Below, in pieces: positions 24,299 to 35,245 of a stretch of 64,000 nt of DNA. The position numbers and the translations under genes were made by a program. Location of the stretch: contig OU744451.1 in NCBI GenBank assembly GCA_916610825.1, positions 17,073,307 to 17,137,306 on the forward strand, given 5' to 3'. This stretch comes from Haliclystus octoradiatus (taxonomy: Eukaryota > Cnidaria > Staurozoa > Stauromedusae > Haliclystidae). The first letter of the stretch is position 1. Each line of letters starts with the position of its first letter. A model generated the notes under the pieces. It was not told the DNA's origin, ran no database searches, and worked only from the letters and a program-made list of their open reading frames with translations.

Positions 24299-24354
24299 GC
24301 CTGCTAACCAGCCCCTGTGGTTTTAGACTTGAACCTCGGGGCTGGTACGCAGGC
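24299..24354. repeat. 56-bp hairpin flanked by 13-bp direct repeats
   Basis: The arms GCCTGCTAACCAGCCCC and GGGGCTGGTACGCAGGC pair with two mismatches around a 22-nt loop. The exact 13-mer TACTCATTAACTA lies on each side (24286-24298 and 24355-24367). This looks like a very small mobile hairpin or the collapsed ends of a TIR element, with a long target duplication. Confidence 0.75.
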
Positions 24355-25225
24355 TACTCATTAACTAATACCTTAAATAAATCGGCGAATAAAATATTCT
24401 AAATTATACTAAATTACTAAATAACAATAATAATAATAAACAAGAAGATTTTGTAAATAAGAAAATAATTACAATTATCGATTCATACCTGTTACAACTA
24501 TTTATTTTTACAATAATAATATCTAACTTCATCTCTCATTCAAGCTTCTTCTATGAGGCACAATTTTTTAATAGGGGGTGACAGCTCTGTACCCTTACAT
24601 TTTACTAACGCACTGCGCACGCAACCGTCCCGTCCGAGGTTTGTTTTCAAATTTTTCCAAGAGCCCATTGATTGCGAGGCATGTTGTTATCTGCTACCAA
24701 AACGAGGTCATCTTCTTCAATAAACGATCGAAATATATACTTTTAAAATGATTTAAGCAAGTTTGTTTACATTTTTAGTGTTTTATTCACCAACCAGTGT
24801 TCGATAAAACTTCACGTGATACAAAGGTGCGGATAGAAGTTTTTTCAAGTGATTATCAATGATTGATAACTGATGATTAAATTCAGAAGAGAGTGCCTAC
24901 ATCCGGGGAAGTAAGCTTGAAAAACCTTTCTAATACTTGAAAATTATGTAAACCAACGAGAACATGATAACATCTTTGTTGTAAAATCAAAATTTGATAT
25001 GTTAATCCCGTTCCGTAAACTGCGTAAATTGTTTTCATCGATCGTTACACGTTGATGCGAAGACAATTTTGAATGTTTGATGTACAAAATTTGCTAAACA
25101 ATAGCTGAAAGCTTCAACCAATCACTGACCAGTACAAGATATGTTGTACTCAACAACGATTGGTTGAAATCACAATAGCTTTTGATTATGACACTTCCTC
25201 TCAGAACAAGAGAATTCGCTCGGAT

Positions 25226-25274
25226 GCGCAGACCTTACTAACGAGGAAGAAAAGTTTTCAAGTAAGGTCTGCGC
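25226..25274. repeat. 14-bp perfect stem-loop
   Basis: GCGCAGACCTTACT at 25226-25239 pairs exactly with AGTAAGGTCTGCGC at 25261-25274 across a 21-nt loop. It is not followed by a T-run on either strand and is not in a gene; function unknown. Confidence 0.7.
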
Positions 25275-26587
25275 GCAGGCTACAAAAAAGTAGGATCAGC
25301 TCCAACTACTTTTTTCGCTCCAGCGAAAGTTGCAGCGAAAATTGCGTTGTCCAAACTCGTGTGCAACGTCACACAACGCATGCGTACTTGGTTGTTTAGC
25401 CGCGAAATTTTCACTGCAGCAAATTTTTCGTCAAGTGGAAACCGGCCTTTAAAGCCGTATATCTGAAAATTTTCCATGAATTGTTGATTTTCATTTGGCA
25501 GGAAATCGATCACACGCAAATGCAATTTTTTGTAGGGGTTAGAAAGTTCTGATCGAAGTCTGTTTCAATATCATCAATGTGATACATACATTGCCTTTAA
25601 ATTTATACTGAAAATAAGTTTTCAATTTTTAATTTGAAATTGGTATGTATGTTTAATACAATAACACTGTATATGAAACGGTAACATCATAAAACGTTAT
25701 GGCTGTCATTAATATCATTATTTAGCGGTCGAATAATGAATGTTTTAATAAATCAGAATATTAATAAATTTATCAAGTCTGGAGTAAAGTCCCCGACAAT
25801 TACGACATGACAGCAACTGCCAAATTTAGCCAGGCCAGAACGTATTTCATAACATCGAGAAGCTTAAATTCGTAAGCGAAGGTCGTAGTCAAAAGGGTGA
25901 TAAATTATGGCGCATTTCCTGTAAACGCACGCAGCGCGCACCACTACAGACACGGGTTGTCGCAGCAGAATTAAAATATTTAAAATCATCAATAACACTT
26001 GGTCAGTACTTTTTATTGAAACAGACAAGGTAAATAAAGGGATTACGACAGGCCTGTTAGCTGCAGTAGGCAGAAAATTTTGCTTCGACCGAAATTAGAC
26101 AAGAATCAACAGCAAGTTGTGGAAGTTTGGCAAGTAAACAACTTTCCATAGCGTGGTTGGACAACTTTCAATGATCGACGTTGTTTGTCGTCCTCTAGAT
26201 TCTACTTCTAGAGTCGAAGACAAACCTAACACAATTTTTTGTCGTTCAGGTAAATGATGTGAAATTTTCCCTTCGGAGTATCGCCTTGTTATTGTTGTCG
26301 CATGGACAAACTGATTTAAATAGTCTTTATAATTTATTCCAAATAAACCATGACGACTGACTTAGCAGTTTAATGTAATAAATATCTTCAGAAATCAATA
26401 TAAACAATAAATATATAATACTGTCTTGTCTAAGCCCCCAAACAAATGATGAATTGTCAGTTTGAAAGTTCTCACGGTCAAAACACAACAAAAATTATCT
26501 TCGAAATTAAAACAGAACGATTAAAACCTTTCATTAATCATGTCAAAATGATGAGAAGAAGAAAACAATCATGTGTTCTGCCAATGA

Positions 26588-26975
26588 AGAGATAATCACG
26601 ATGTAAACTAATCCAGGAGTATTAGAAAACATTTCATTTAATAATGCAATTGTAATCTCGCTAAGCTGCGAGTACACCAATATGGCCGCCATCAGAAAAT
26701 TTTAGTAAAATGTCACCTGAGTGAAAACGCTCCTAACCGTGATTCCAAAGGCAATGCCAGAATCTGAACAATAACTCAGTGAAGTCTAGTCGGATATTGC
26801 GCAATCGCTGACGATCGCTGATTGTCTATGTATTGTTTGCGGGCAAAGCAGTCTGCGATTTGCTATTTACACAAAAAAACACGGTAACGGTCACAATCAC
26901 GATGGTCATGTGTGAAAACGTAGTCGCAGCATAATATATAAGTCGCCCCCACAATCACGCTTTCGTAACCGTGAT
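26588..26975 (+). repeat. ~390-bp dispersed repeat, copy 2
   Basis: Partner of 14036-14420 in the same orientation. It ends about 20 bp before a truncated long-TIR element. Confidence 0.75.
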
Positions 26976-26996
26976 TTATCTTAAATATTAGATATT

Positions 26997-27693
26997 AAAA
27001 ATATGGTGTGCCCAATCACAGCGCACCTTGATGTCATGTGAGTTACAGCCAGGTGTTGGTTGGTCTGCCCATCGAGAAACAATACCACGAGGTGTGAACA
27101 GAAATCGAAATTTGCTGAATTCAGCTATTTTGAATTTCAACATAAATTTAGGGGATTATTTTGGATCAAATAGGAAGTAACAAAAATAGCAATAATATAT
27201 AACATTTATCTCGAAGGACTGTATGAACATTATGAAGGTTTTTGTGGGCGTAGAATACAAAATAAAAGGAGAAAACATATTGTTTTGACGGAGCGATCGC
27301 GATCGTTGGAAAATTGAAAGCACTTCCGTCGTTTTGAATCTTGATTTTAATAATCAAAATCAAAGAAATATTTAAAATTAAAGATCAATTCTCCAACATA
27401 CAGCATTACTCTGATTCAAAATTTCATTTCTCCGTAAATATATAATTAAAAATTGACAATATGACAGAATAAGCGATCGAAATGTAAAGTTTGAAAATGA
27501 TTCAAGCAAGTTTGTTTACATTTTTAGTGTTTTAATCACCAACCAGCGCTCAATAAAACTTCACGTGATACAAAGGTGCGCTGTGATTGGGCACACCATA
27601 TTTTTGGTTTCTGGCACACTTTTTAACCTTAAATTTTATTAGGCCCTCATTGGAGCGCCGCGCGGAAATGAGGACCGTGATGGAATGATGCTA
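26997..27693 (-). mobile_element. Long-TIR (Mutator-like) transposon, truncated copy 3
   Basis: Begins abruptly inside the left terminal repeat at ATATGGTGTGCCCAATCACA and continues to a complete right end (GATGGAATGATGCTA). In its interior it runs opposite to copy 1 and parallel to copy 2. The first ~95 bp of the left end are missing, so no target duplication can be read. Confidence 0.8.
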
Positions 27694-27701
27694 ATCTAGC
27701 C

Positions 27702-28679
27702 CATAGAGGTATAAGATAAAAGATATAGCTGCTGCGTGACCTCCCCTGTCACCGACTTCCACCATTTTCTTGGATGGAAAAACAATAGCGTCGTGACATT
27801 GTGGCAGCTTTGGCGGGAAAATAAATCAAACAAAAGATCAGCTGTTTTGAGTAGAGAAAGTTTTACTTCTTTCGAGAATTGGTTAACAACAGTTGAATCC
27901 CCGACAGTTGAAAACAATTATTTTTAATTGATTATTTGAAACATATTTATGTTTGAACAACATTTTACATGCTATTGACGTGTGAACAAAAGCTGAAGGG
28001 CCCTGGGAGGTATATGAAATCGCCGATAATAATTCGTAATTAATCATACTTTCAACAATTCTGATTGTTCAAAATTGTCAGCAAATAGCTGTTACCCAAA
28101 ACAACCAAGAAACAATTGTCTATGCTTGATTCAACACTATCTGTTGTTGAAAATTTACGGAATAATATTCCTGTTTCTTCCTCGTGTGAGTAACATCTCC
28201 ACAAAAACACTGATCAAAATTACTTGTGCTTCAAAAAGTTTAAAATCTTTCCAGTAGAAAAATCAATTATGTTACATGCCAATGGCACAGTGTCTCAATT
28301 TTTACAAAATTAGACCATGTTGCCTAGGATAGCATAAAAGTAAAAAAATTCGGAAAACTCCATTGACTTGTGCATTAAAGGGGCAAAATTGACCGGCGAC
28401 CGCTGCGAGATCAATTTGAATTTATGCTTAGCGTAATTCAACCGTCTCGCTTTGAAACTATTGTTATACGCAAGCCTAATTTGTAATAAATTCATGTCAA
28501 CAATGAACATTGTGTTATAAACAATAAACATGCACGTGATCCTAAGTGCGTAGCGCCTGCCGGTCATTTTTGCTCCTTTAAATTCGAAGATTTTATCCTC
28601 CGACAAAATAGCCGCCGTGGAGACATCTGCCTCCAAAGAGAAGTCACGTGGTCTGCGCTCTAGTACTTATACCTCTATG
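27702..28679. mobile_element. hAT-like non-autonomous transposon, 978 bp
   Basis: The ends are inverted: CATAGAGGTATAAG at the left and CTTATACCTCTATG at the right. An exact 8-bp duplication ATCTAGCC lies at 27694-27701 and 28680-28687. Eight-base duplications with short TIRs starting CA fit the hAT superfamily. The interior contains a 108-codon minus-strand frame at 28310-28636 and a 63-codon plus-strand frame, neither resembling a transposase. It sits directly after truncated long-TIR copy 3. Confidence 0.85.
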
Positions 28680-28736
28680 ATCTAGCCACGACCGCCTATA
28701 AGATGCACTGATAAGGATGCCATCGAAAGTATTGCC

Positions 28737-29557
28737 TAGCCTCATTCCATCACGGCCCTCATTTCCGCGCAGCGCTCCAGTGAGGGCCTAATAAAATTTA
28801 AGGTTAAAAAGTGTGCCAGAAACCAAAAATATGGTGTGCCCAATCACAGCGCACCTTGGTGTCATGTGCGTTACAGAAAGGTGTTGGTTGGTCGGCCCAT
28901 CGAAGAACAATACACCGAGGTGTGAACAGAAATTGAAATTTGCTGAATTCAGCTATTTTGAATTTCAACATTTTGTAAACAAACTGTCGAAGAAAACTAA
29001 AAACGTCAAGTTTACGGTATTAATTTGGATCAAATTGGAGAAACAGAATTATAAATAATCGATTACATTATCTCGAAGAACTGTATGAACATTATGAAGG
29101 CCTTTTGTGGGCGTAGAATACAAAACAAAAGGAGAAAACATCATGTTTTGACAGAGCGATCGCCATCGTTGGAAAATTGTTAGCACTTCCGTCGTTTTGA
29201 ATCATGATTTAAATAATCAAAATCAAAGAAATATTCAAAATTAAAGATCAATTCCCCCAACATACAGCATTTCTCTGATTCAAAATCCCATTTCTCCGTA
29301 AATATATAATGAAAAATTGACAATATGACAGAATAAGCGATCGAAATTTAAACTTTGAAAATGATTCAAGCAAGTTTGTTTACATTTTTAGTGTTTTATT
29401 CACCAACCAGCGCTCAATAAAACTTCACGTGATACAAAGGTGCGCTGTGATTGGGCACACCATATTTTTGGTTTCTGACACACTGTTTAACCTAAAATTT
29501 TATTCGGCCCTCACTGGAGCGCCGCGCGGAAATGAGGGCCGTGATGGAATGAGGCTA
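28737..29557 (-). mobile_element. Long-TIR (Mutator-like) transposon, copy 2
   Basis: A full element starting TAGCCTCATTCCATCACGG and ending in the inverse ATGGAATGAGGCTA. The 9-bp flanks are AGTATTGCC (28728-28736) and CGTATTGCC (29558-29566), identical but for the first base. An uninterrupted paralogous site, CATCGAAAGTGTTTCCCTGA, is present at about 11800-11820, which supports the insertion reading. Confidence 0.87.
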
Positions 29558-29566
29558 CGTATTGCC

Positions 29567-30708
29567 CTGATGTGAATTAAGGGTGCGGTAGTTATCGATA
29601 ATATAAGATCACATGAGTTCGTCACGACGACACACATAATTTAATTGGAATGATTGTATTGCCATATGATGAGGTCATGTTACATTAATTTGGAAATCAA
29701 AGCAAATAATAGCATTATAGTGCGGAGCTGTGTTGTAAACTGCTAGACATGCGATGAATTGAAAGTGCCAACAAATAAAATTTTCATGGTGCTACTAGAA
29801 GAACAATGTCTCATCTGTAGCCCATGACACGACCAAAAAATTGGTGCCAACTGTGGTTTTCTGTGTACGCATTTTTGTGTGTACCTTTTCAAATTGTTAG
29901 AGAAGTCACTGGAATCCAATTCAAACCACATTAAATCATTTAATTAATTTTCCAGGAAAATGTATGTATCTGCTCTGCTAAAATTTATGGCTGAAAATCA
30001 AAAGTTGAAACAGAAATTACAGTTATTGTCTTCATTTAGCAAAATCATTAGAAAATGTTTGCAAAATTTAACGAGAATTTAAGTAAGAATTTCAGGTTTG
30101 TTTGCTGTCAGTTTATTCTTGATTTAGTCTTTTTATCAGGTTAGGTGTTCTTAAGTTATCATGAAAAACATAATTTTAGAGATATATACACTGTATATAA
30201 ATATGACTCAATCATATTGTACATAGAAGTAAATGTCGTAACAAATGTTAGTAATGATGTAAAAAGTAATGATGTAACTGAGCCCTGAATTCTTGATTGA
30301 TCAATGATAAGAAAATACATTCAGTTCAAAACATGAATAATATATACAGGGGACATCATTTCAAATGAGTCACATTCATAATCTACATCTCCACGCACAT
30401 GATAATGTCTTGCAAATGAGTCGACTAAATAATGTATTATCTATTCAGTATTCGTATTATTATTATCTATATTCCAATGGGTTTCAGATGTTTGCCCATA
30501 AATGGATCTATATGTATTGGGATGCTGGGGGCTCAAAGTCAATCTCAATACAGGTACAGTCATCCGCCCTACACTATTTACAAGATTTTATCAGTTGTTA
30601 TGAAAGTTACATAATTTGTGCAGTGTATCGTTTCCTTTCAGCCCACTTTCAAAAATACAAGGTTATCTTTTCAGTGATTAGAATTAGCAAACACGCTATC
30701 ATGAGTTC

Positions 30709-30740
<32 letters not shown>

Positions 30741-31310
30741 ACATACGATGATGTCATGTTCTGTAATTGTGAATATGCAATGCTGAAAGTCATAGAAATG
30801 AAGTTAATTTAAATAAATTTAAATATTCAATGGCCTATATTTGAGAGACGAAATCAACGAAATACCGTTACCCTGTATGTCACTTTGTGAGTCCATTTGC
30901 AAGTTACCTGAATATATACCTATATGTACAGTCTTTTTAGAGTCCTTTATAACATGTTTATAATGAACCTCATTTCCTGTCAAAAATACCAATCGAAAAT
31001 TACATGCAACTGTTTATAGACGATATTATTTATGCACAAGCCTGTGTTACTTTTGATTTCAACCTTTGTTTAGTATTGTCTACCTTCGATACGTTTGTTG
31101 TAGTAACTGACAGAAATATGTTATGGATATTAGAATGAAAATGGAATGAATAAAAACCGCACTCCAAGCCGCCGCATGCTTGAATGCATAGATGAATGCC
31201 ATGCAACAGGGGTGTGGTGACACTTGAATGAATCAGACATGACTAATGACGTCACACATCAGCTGGTATAACTGTATAAATAGAGAGGTAAGAGCAGACA
31301 TCAATCAGAC
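29567..31310. other. Upstream region of ShK gene 1B
   Basis: No coding gene is convincing. It contains an (AT)n run at about 30711-30734 and AT-rich sequence, and ends in a TATA promoter. This 1.7 kb has no counterpart upstream of copy A, where a repeat ends at the 5' exon. Confidence 0.6.
31275..31282 (+). promoter_or_regulatory. TATA box of ShK gene 1B
   Basis: TATAAATA lies 36-38 bp before the point at which homology to the 5' exon of copy A begins. The likely start site is therefore about 31303-31312. It is the only clear core promoter for the ShK genes in the window. Confidence 0.7.
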
Positions 31311-31312
31311 AT

Positions 31313-31384
31313 CTCTGGTTGTACACAAGCAAACACAACATCACCTTCATTGAAGACCTATACAACACATCTTTCATACAAAAG
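31313..31384 (+). other. 5'-UTR exon of ShK gene 1B
   Basis: Matches 14841-14912 and ends AAAG at a GTTAGT donor. The next exon begins after TTCTTTTTAG at 32181, 19 bp before the ATG. Confidence 0.75.
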
Positions 31385-31760
31385 GTTAGTTAAATAATAA
31401 TCTTCAAACAATATCTATACAATGATAGAAGCACTTTCATAGGATTCTAATTGATTTTGACGCATCTTTTAAGACTTGTTTAGGCAGTTCACTCTTCATA
31501 ATTTACGGTTTAAATGTTGCTTTTTATTTTCTTAATTGCGCAAATGGTGACCTCATTTGCTTGTTGTGCATAATTATTTCTATCGGCATCAGGGTCCAGA
31601 TATATGTCTCATTGACGTAATTATGCTCACATCAAATTTAGCTGCGTCGTTGGGCTTAGTGTAGATTGTACAGTACTCGGGATGATGCTTGATCAATATA
31701 TTATTTTGATTTTTTGAATTCTCAAAAGTAAAATTTCCGGCTTATGTATTCATCGCTGTC

Positions 31761-32022
31761 TATGAGGCTGAATTGGGGTCATAATTCCGAACGTCCGTGC
31801 CGTCGTTGGATTTCATCCATGTTCCTACTCCATCGTCATCTGCGCTGCCATCTGCGCATCAAATTGAAAGAATAAATTCCAGGGTCCTTCAGGCCAAATT
31901 TTAAGTAGCTTCGGTTTAACGGGAGAGTTTCTCGAAAATACGGCGATTATTTAGTTTTTTAAGACTTATAAGAGGTCTGGTTGTAAAATATTCAAGCTTA
32001 TATGAATATGGAAAACGATGGC
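31761..32022 (+). repeat. Truncated TIR element followed by a duplicated flank
   Basis: The left 262 bp of the 1.2-kb TIR element are present and stop at GAAAACGATGGC. The next 72 bp (about 32023-32094) repeat the element's left flank (31689-31760) and continue into the right flank with no element between. A filled and an empty version of the same site therefore lie in tandem. Confidence 0.75.
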
Positions 32023-32199
32023 TTGATCAGTATATTATTTTGATTTTTTGAATTCTCAAAAGCGAACTTTCCGGCTTATGTATTCATCGCTGTCACGTCC
32101 ATTTGAGTGATTGCAAATGTCAATTTTGAAGGGAAAATAAATTAATTACAGAGTTTGGAATATATCCTTTTTCTTTTTAGATTAACAATCTCTTTCAAA

Positions 32200-33377
32200 A
32201 TGGCATTCACCAAATTCATTCTCATTGCCTTTTTACTCTCTGCTACCATCGTCCTTGCACTAGGTATGTAGCCTATATGGTAACATTATTATAAATTAAC
32301 CTCTTAGAGATGTAATTTGTATAGTTTTATTAACAGTTTGCTCACACATTCGTTTGTTTTGATCATTGATTTTGCCGAATCTTTTGATATTAATGAATAT
32401 GTCACGCATTTTGGTTTTGGGTCATAGAGTCCATAGAGAAATTAGAAAAACTTATACGATTCTATATGCATCAGGTACTAATTCACCATATTGATCTGAT
32501 TTGGAATATTATTCGATCGGCTATATTCGGATTAAGATGAGGCGTTCGTGTACATATCGGATTACAATCCAGCTAAAACCCGATTAAAATGTTCACAAAT
32601 CCGATCATAAAAACATAATATCTCTAATCTGTATAGCCTAAACCTCATTCTTGCAGTTCAAGACTTCGATCATTGATTCAATGTAGCATTGGATCTTGAT
32701 TCTATCGTCATATATTACGCCTTAGTTGATTATATTACTTTTTCTTTTCAGGGCAAAGTACACCTTCACCTTCATGTTTTGACATTAAAGGTTCACGCTG
32801 TCTGTTCATGAAAAGGAATAAAATGTGTGATCATGATGGTTTGACAAAAATAAATTGCCAAAAGACATGTGGTCTGTGCAGTAAGTGTTACCATCCAATT
32901 GTACTCAAATCCAAAACACATATTTGGACAAATCGCTACCTAGAGATTCAAGTCATTTAAATGACAGATAGCTGGTTACTTTTCTGTTACATGTACAATT
33001 ATTTTTCATCAAGCGTAAGTCTTAAGTAAAGTGAATCCTTTTGCTCAACTTTTGAACTTCACCTGCAAATTTGACATGCAAATATGCAAATATAGAAGCA
33101 ATCTTACAAATTCAACAGTCGTTTAAAATATGTTTAAATGTTGAACATTGTCAAAAGTCAAAAAGAAGAAACGTAACGTATCCTTGAAGGAATTGAATAT
33201 TTAATGTGAAACTGGAATTTATATTTTGTTTATTTTCATATTTCAGAACCTGTTGATTGCAAAGATAATTACCCTGAAAAATGCAAGGAATTAAAAAAAC
33301 ACAAAGTTTGTGAATCAGCTGCAAATTGGATGTCAACCTATTGTCAAAAGAGCTGTGGTAAATGCATAAAAGCATGA
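32200..33377 (+). CDS. ShK gene 1B: secreted protein with two ShK domains
   Basis: The coding exons are 32200-32263, 32752-32880 and 33247-33377; phases agree (1, 1) and all introns are GT-AG, giving 107 residues. Exon 1 encodes a signal peptide of about 21 residues. Exons 2 and 3 each encode one complete six-cysteine ShK domain ending C-x3-C-x2-C, and the protein ends a few residues after the last cysteine. A TATA box (31275), a non-coding 5' exon (31313-31384) and an AATAAA at 33472 make it the best-equipped member of the four. No pro-peptide cleavage motif is evident. Secretion is a safe inference; whether it is a channel blocker, an immune effector or something else cannot be told from sequence. 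Confidence 0.87.
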
Positions 33378-34614
33378 GGACGAGCAGGCATATCAACCAA
33401 TGCACTTCCAGTATCACATATAACGTATCTATCATGATTACCCATCAAAACAACCAGCATATTAAACATCGAATAAAACATTGATAAATAAAATAATTTC
33501 ATATAAATGAAATAATAACTAAAAAGTATAGTACAGTATTTGTATTACAACATGTCAGATAGATTTATTTATTTTGTATAATACGTAGAACTATACTTTT
33601 TGATTTTGTACATAAAATTGTTACATTTATAATATTAAATTTTATATAATAATCAATTCCATAAATGGACATGAAAGCTTTTGATTGCTCAATTTGATTT
33701 CCAATCTTTGCTATGATATATATCGGGAGTGACATTAGAGGGGGCAGAGAGCTACACTACCCCTGTCACGGTCAGGGATACACAGCTCATGGTCAAGAAA
33801 GAAAAGTGTGGGCACATTAAATATTTCCGTTATGCGTGTTTCTGAAAATTCTGAAAAGAATCCTGGCACCACTGTGACATTTTCCAACAATAATCTATGT
33901 ATCTATTAATGCTGCTAGCACTCTAGTAAAATTACTTAACCCTTGTACAATGTCAAAGTCAGAAGTAGAACCATATATGAATAAATTTAAAAATGAAATC
34001 GGATTGAAGTTGATGTTTGAGCTTTTGAGCAAATATCCTTCGGATTCTTCAAAACTCTTTAGTTGATAAAAAAATTGCAATTAGATTTATGATTGAAATT
34101 TAGTGGAGGTTTTGAGTCCGTAAGAGCATCCACTGATCCAGCCTGTGATTCCTCAAACTTTCTCTTCAATGGCGTGCTGCCTTTAGTTTCAGCAGTTGAA
34201 TGCTAGTTAGTAAATACACTCCCGCAAAATAAAAAAGAAAGTATATCAGAGATCGAATTGCCGATTTCCAAATAGTTCTCACTCGAACATCACCTTGATT
34301 TAATTATTAGTAATTTTGGCGGGAAATGGACGACCAGGTGTTTCAATCTTTAGTTGATAATGTGATTTTAGGTTGATATAGCACTTTAACCGAATCGAAA
34401 GTGCCAGACAAGTAATACAAAAATACCTGTTTTCTGATCGTTTGTATATCTTGAAGAAACTATAAATCTGAAATGAAATATATTACTTCATTAAATTCAC
34501 AATCTCACGGAGATACATTGTAAGAGATTCATTTGAAAGTTAAGCCTATGAATTCTATGCCGGTTTAAATCAAATTATAATCAAGCTTGATTTTCAAGCA
34601 ATGTGATAAGCATA

Positions 34615-34659
34615 GGTCTCTGATGAGTTCCTTGGCAGGAAAGAAACACGTGTCAGACC
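34615..34659 (+). ncRNA. Hammerhead ribozyme motif 1 (type I, short stem III)
   Basis: Order of elements: stem I GGTCT (34615-34619) with AGACC (34655-34659); core CTGATGA (34620-34626); stem II GTTCC/GGAAA around loop TTGGCA; core GAAA (34643-34646); stem III formed by the palindrome ACACGTGT; cleavage expected after C34654. Both catalytic boxes are intact. Only the first stem II pair is lost (G34627 against A34642). The loopless stem III is typical of hammerheads that work as dimers. Confidence 0.8.
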
Positions 34660-34797
34660 AGCCTCATCAATTGATTATTCAATCACGTTGTTATTCAACC
34701 GGGATTGCGCATGCGATATGCACCGAAGTTGTCACCATCTCTACAATTCGTTAGCGGGACTTCAGGCGCGATGCCTGACGAGCTACGACATCAGAAA

Positions 34798-34842
34798 GGT
34801 CTCTGATAAGTTCCTTGGCAAGAACGAAACACGTGTCAGACC
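34798..34842 (+). ncRNA. Hammerhead ribozyme motif 2, core mutated
   Basis: Same layout as motif 1: GGTCT/AGACC, loop TTGGCA, GAAA at 34826-34829, ACACGTGT, and expected cleavage after C34837. The core reads CTGATAA instead of CTGATGA, changing G8, which is needed for catalysis. Its stem II retains the G-C closing pair lost in motif 1. It is probably inactive as it stands. Confidence 0.8.
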
Positions 34843-35245
34843 AGCCTCATCAATGTGATATTGTTTTGAAAAAGATAATAATTACTGTATTGTTTTGAAT
34901 TTTATTGATCAAGAAACTATTTATTCGGCAGGAAATTTCAAAATAAGGCTTCAGAATTATCTTCATTTCTTCTCAGCCACAGCCTTCAATTCCGACAATT
35001 CCTTTTGTTACTTTCTACTTTTTAGATCATTAAAAGCATAATGGAAGTTCTACTAAAGTAATGAGTATGAGATTTACAGATTATATAGTTCTAGCTGGAA
35101 TAAATCTATTGAAACCATCCAGCTATCCGCCTGATCTTGATATCTAATATAGCATAAAACATATAATATCTTGATAGCATATTTAAACAATTTGTGCATG
35201 ATAATAATTTTTACATTAATTTTCTAGAAGTTGAAGTCAAAAATC

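Larger units (their letters stand above)
23600..26587. other. Gene-free stretch with repeat fragments and hairpins
   Basis: No gene was found. The stretch holds a 56-bp hairpin with flanking 13-bp repeats (24299-24354), a fragment of the long-TIR family (about 24745-24832) joined directly to a ~78-bp copy of ShK gene 2A intron sequence (24832-24910 matching 21473-21549), and a 14-bp perfect inverted repeat at 25226-25274. A segment near 26250-26310 (AAATTTTCCCTTCGGAGTAT) matches 12705-12750. Confidence 0.6.
34609..34850 (+). mobile_element. Putative retrozyme: hammerhead-ribozyme retroelement, 242 bp
   Basis: Sequence shows a 242-bp insertion relative to duplication copy A. It is flanked by CAATGTGATA at 34599-34608 and 34851-34860; copy A has a single CAATGTGACA at 19281-19290. 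Inside are two direct copies of a hammerhead motif 183 bp apart, each followed by the shared CAGCCTCATCAA. There is no open reading frame. The unit between cleavage sites (34655-34837) also has a 6-bp hairpin (TCAGGC, five bases, GCCTGA) at about 34762-34778. From established work, animal retrozymes are short tandem units with hammerheads that yield small circular RNAs and depend on other elements' reverse transcriptases. That this copy is one, about 1.3 units long, is inference. Confidence 0.75.

Noticed and set aside
28310-28636. 108-codon minus-strand frame
   Set aside because: Lies wholly inside the hAT-like element and has no recognisable domain or splice context.
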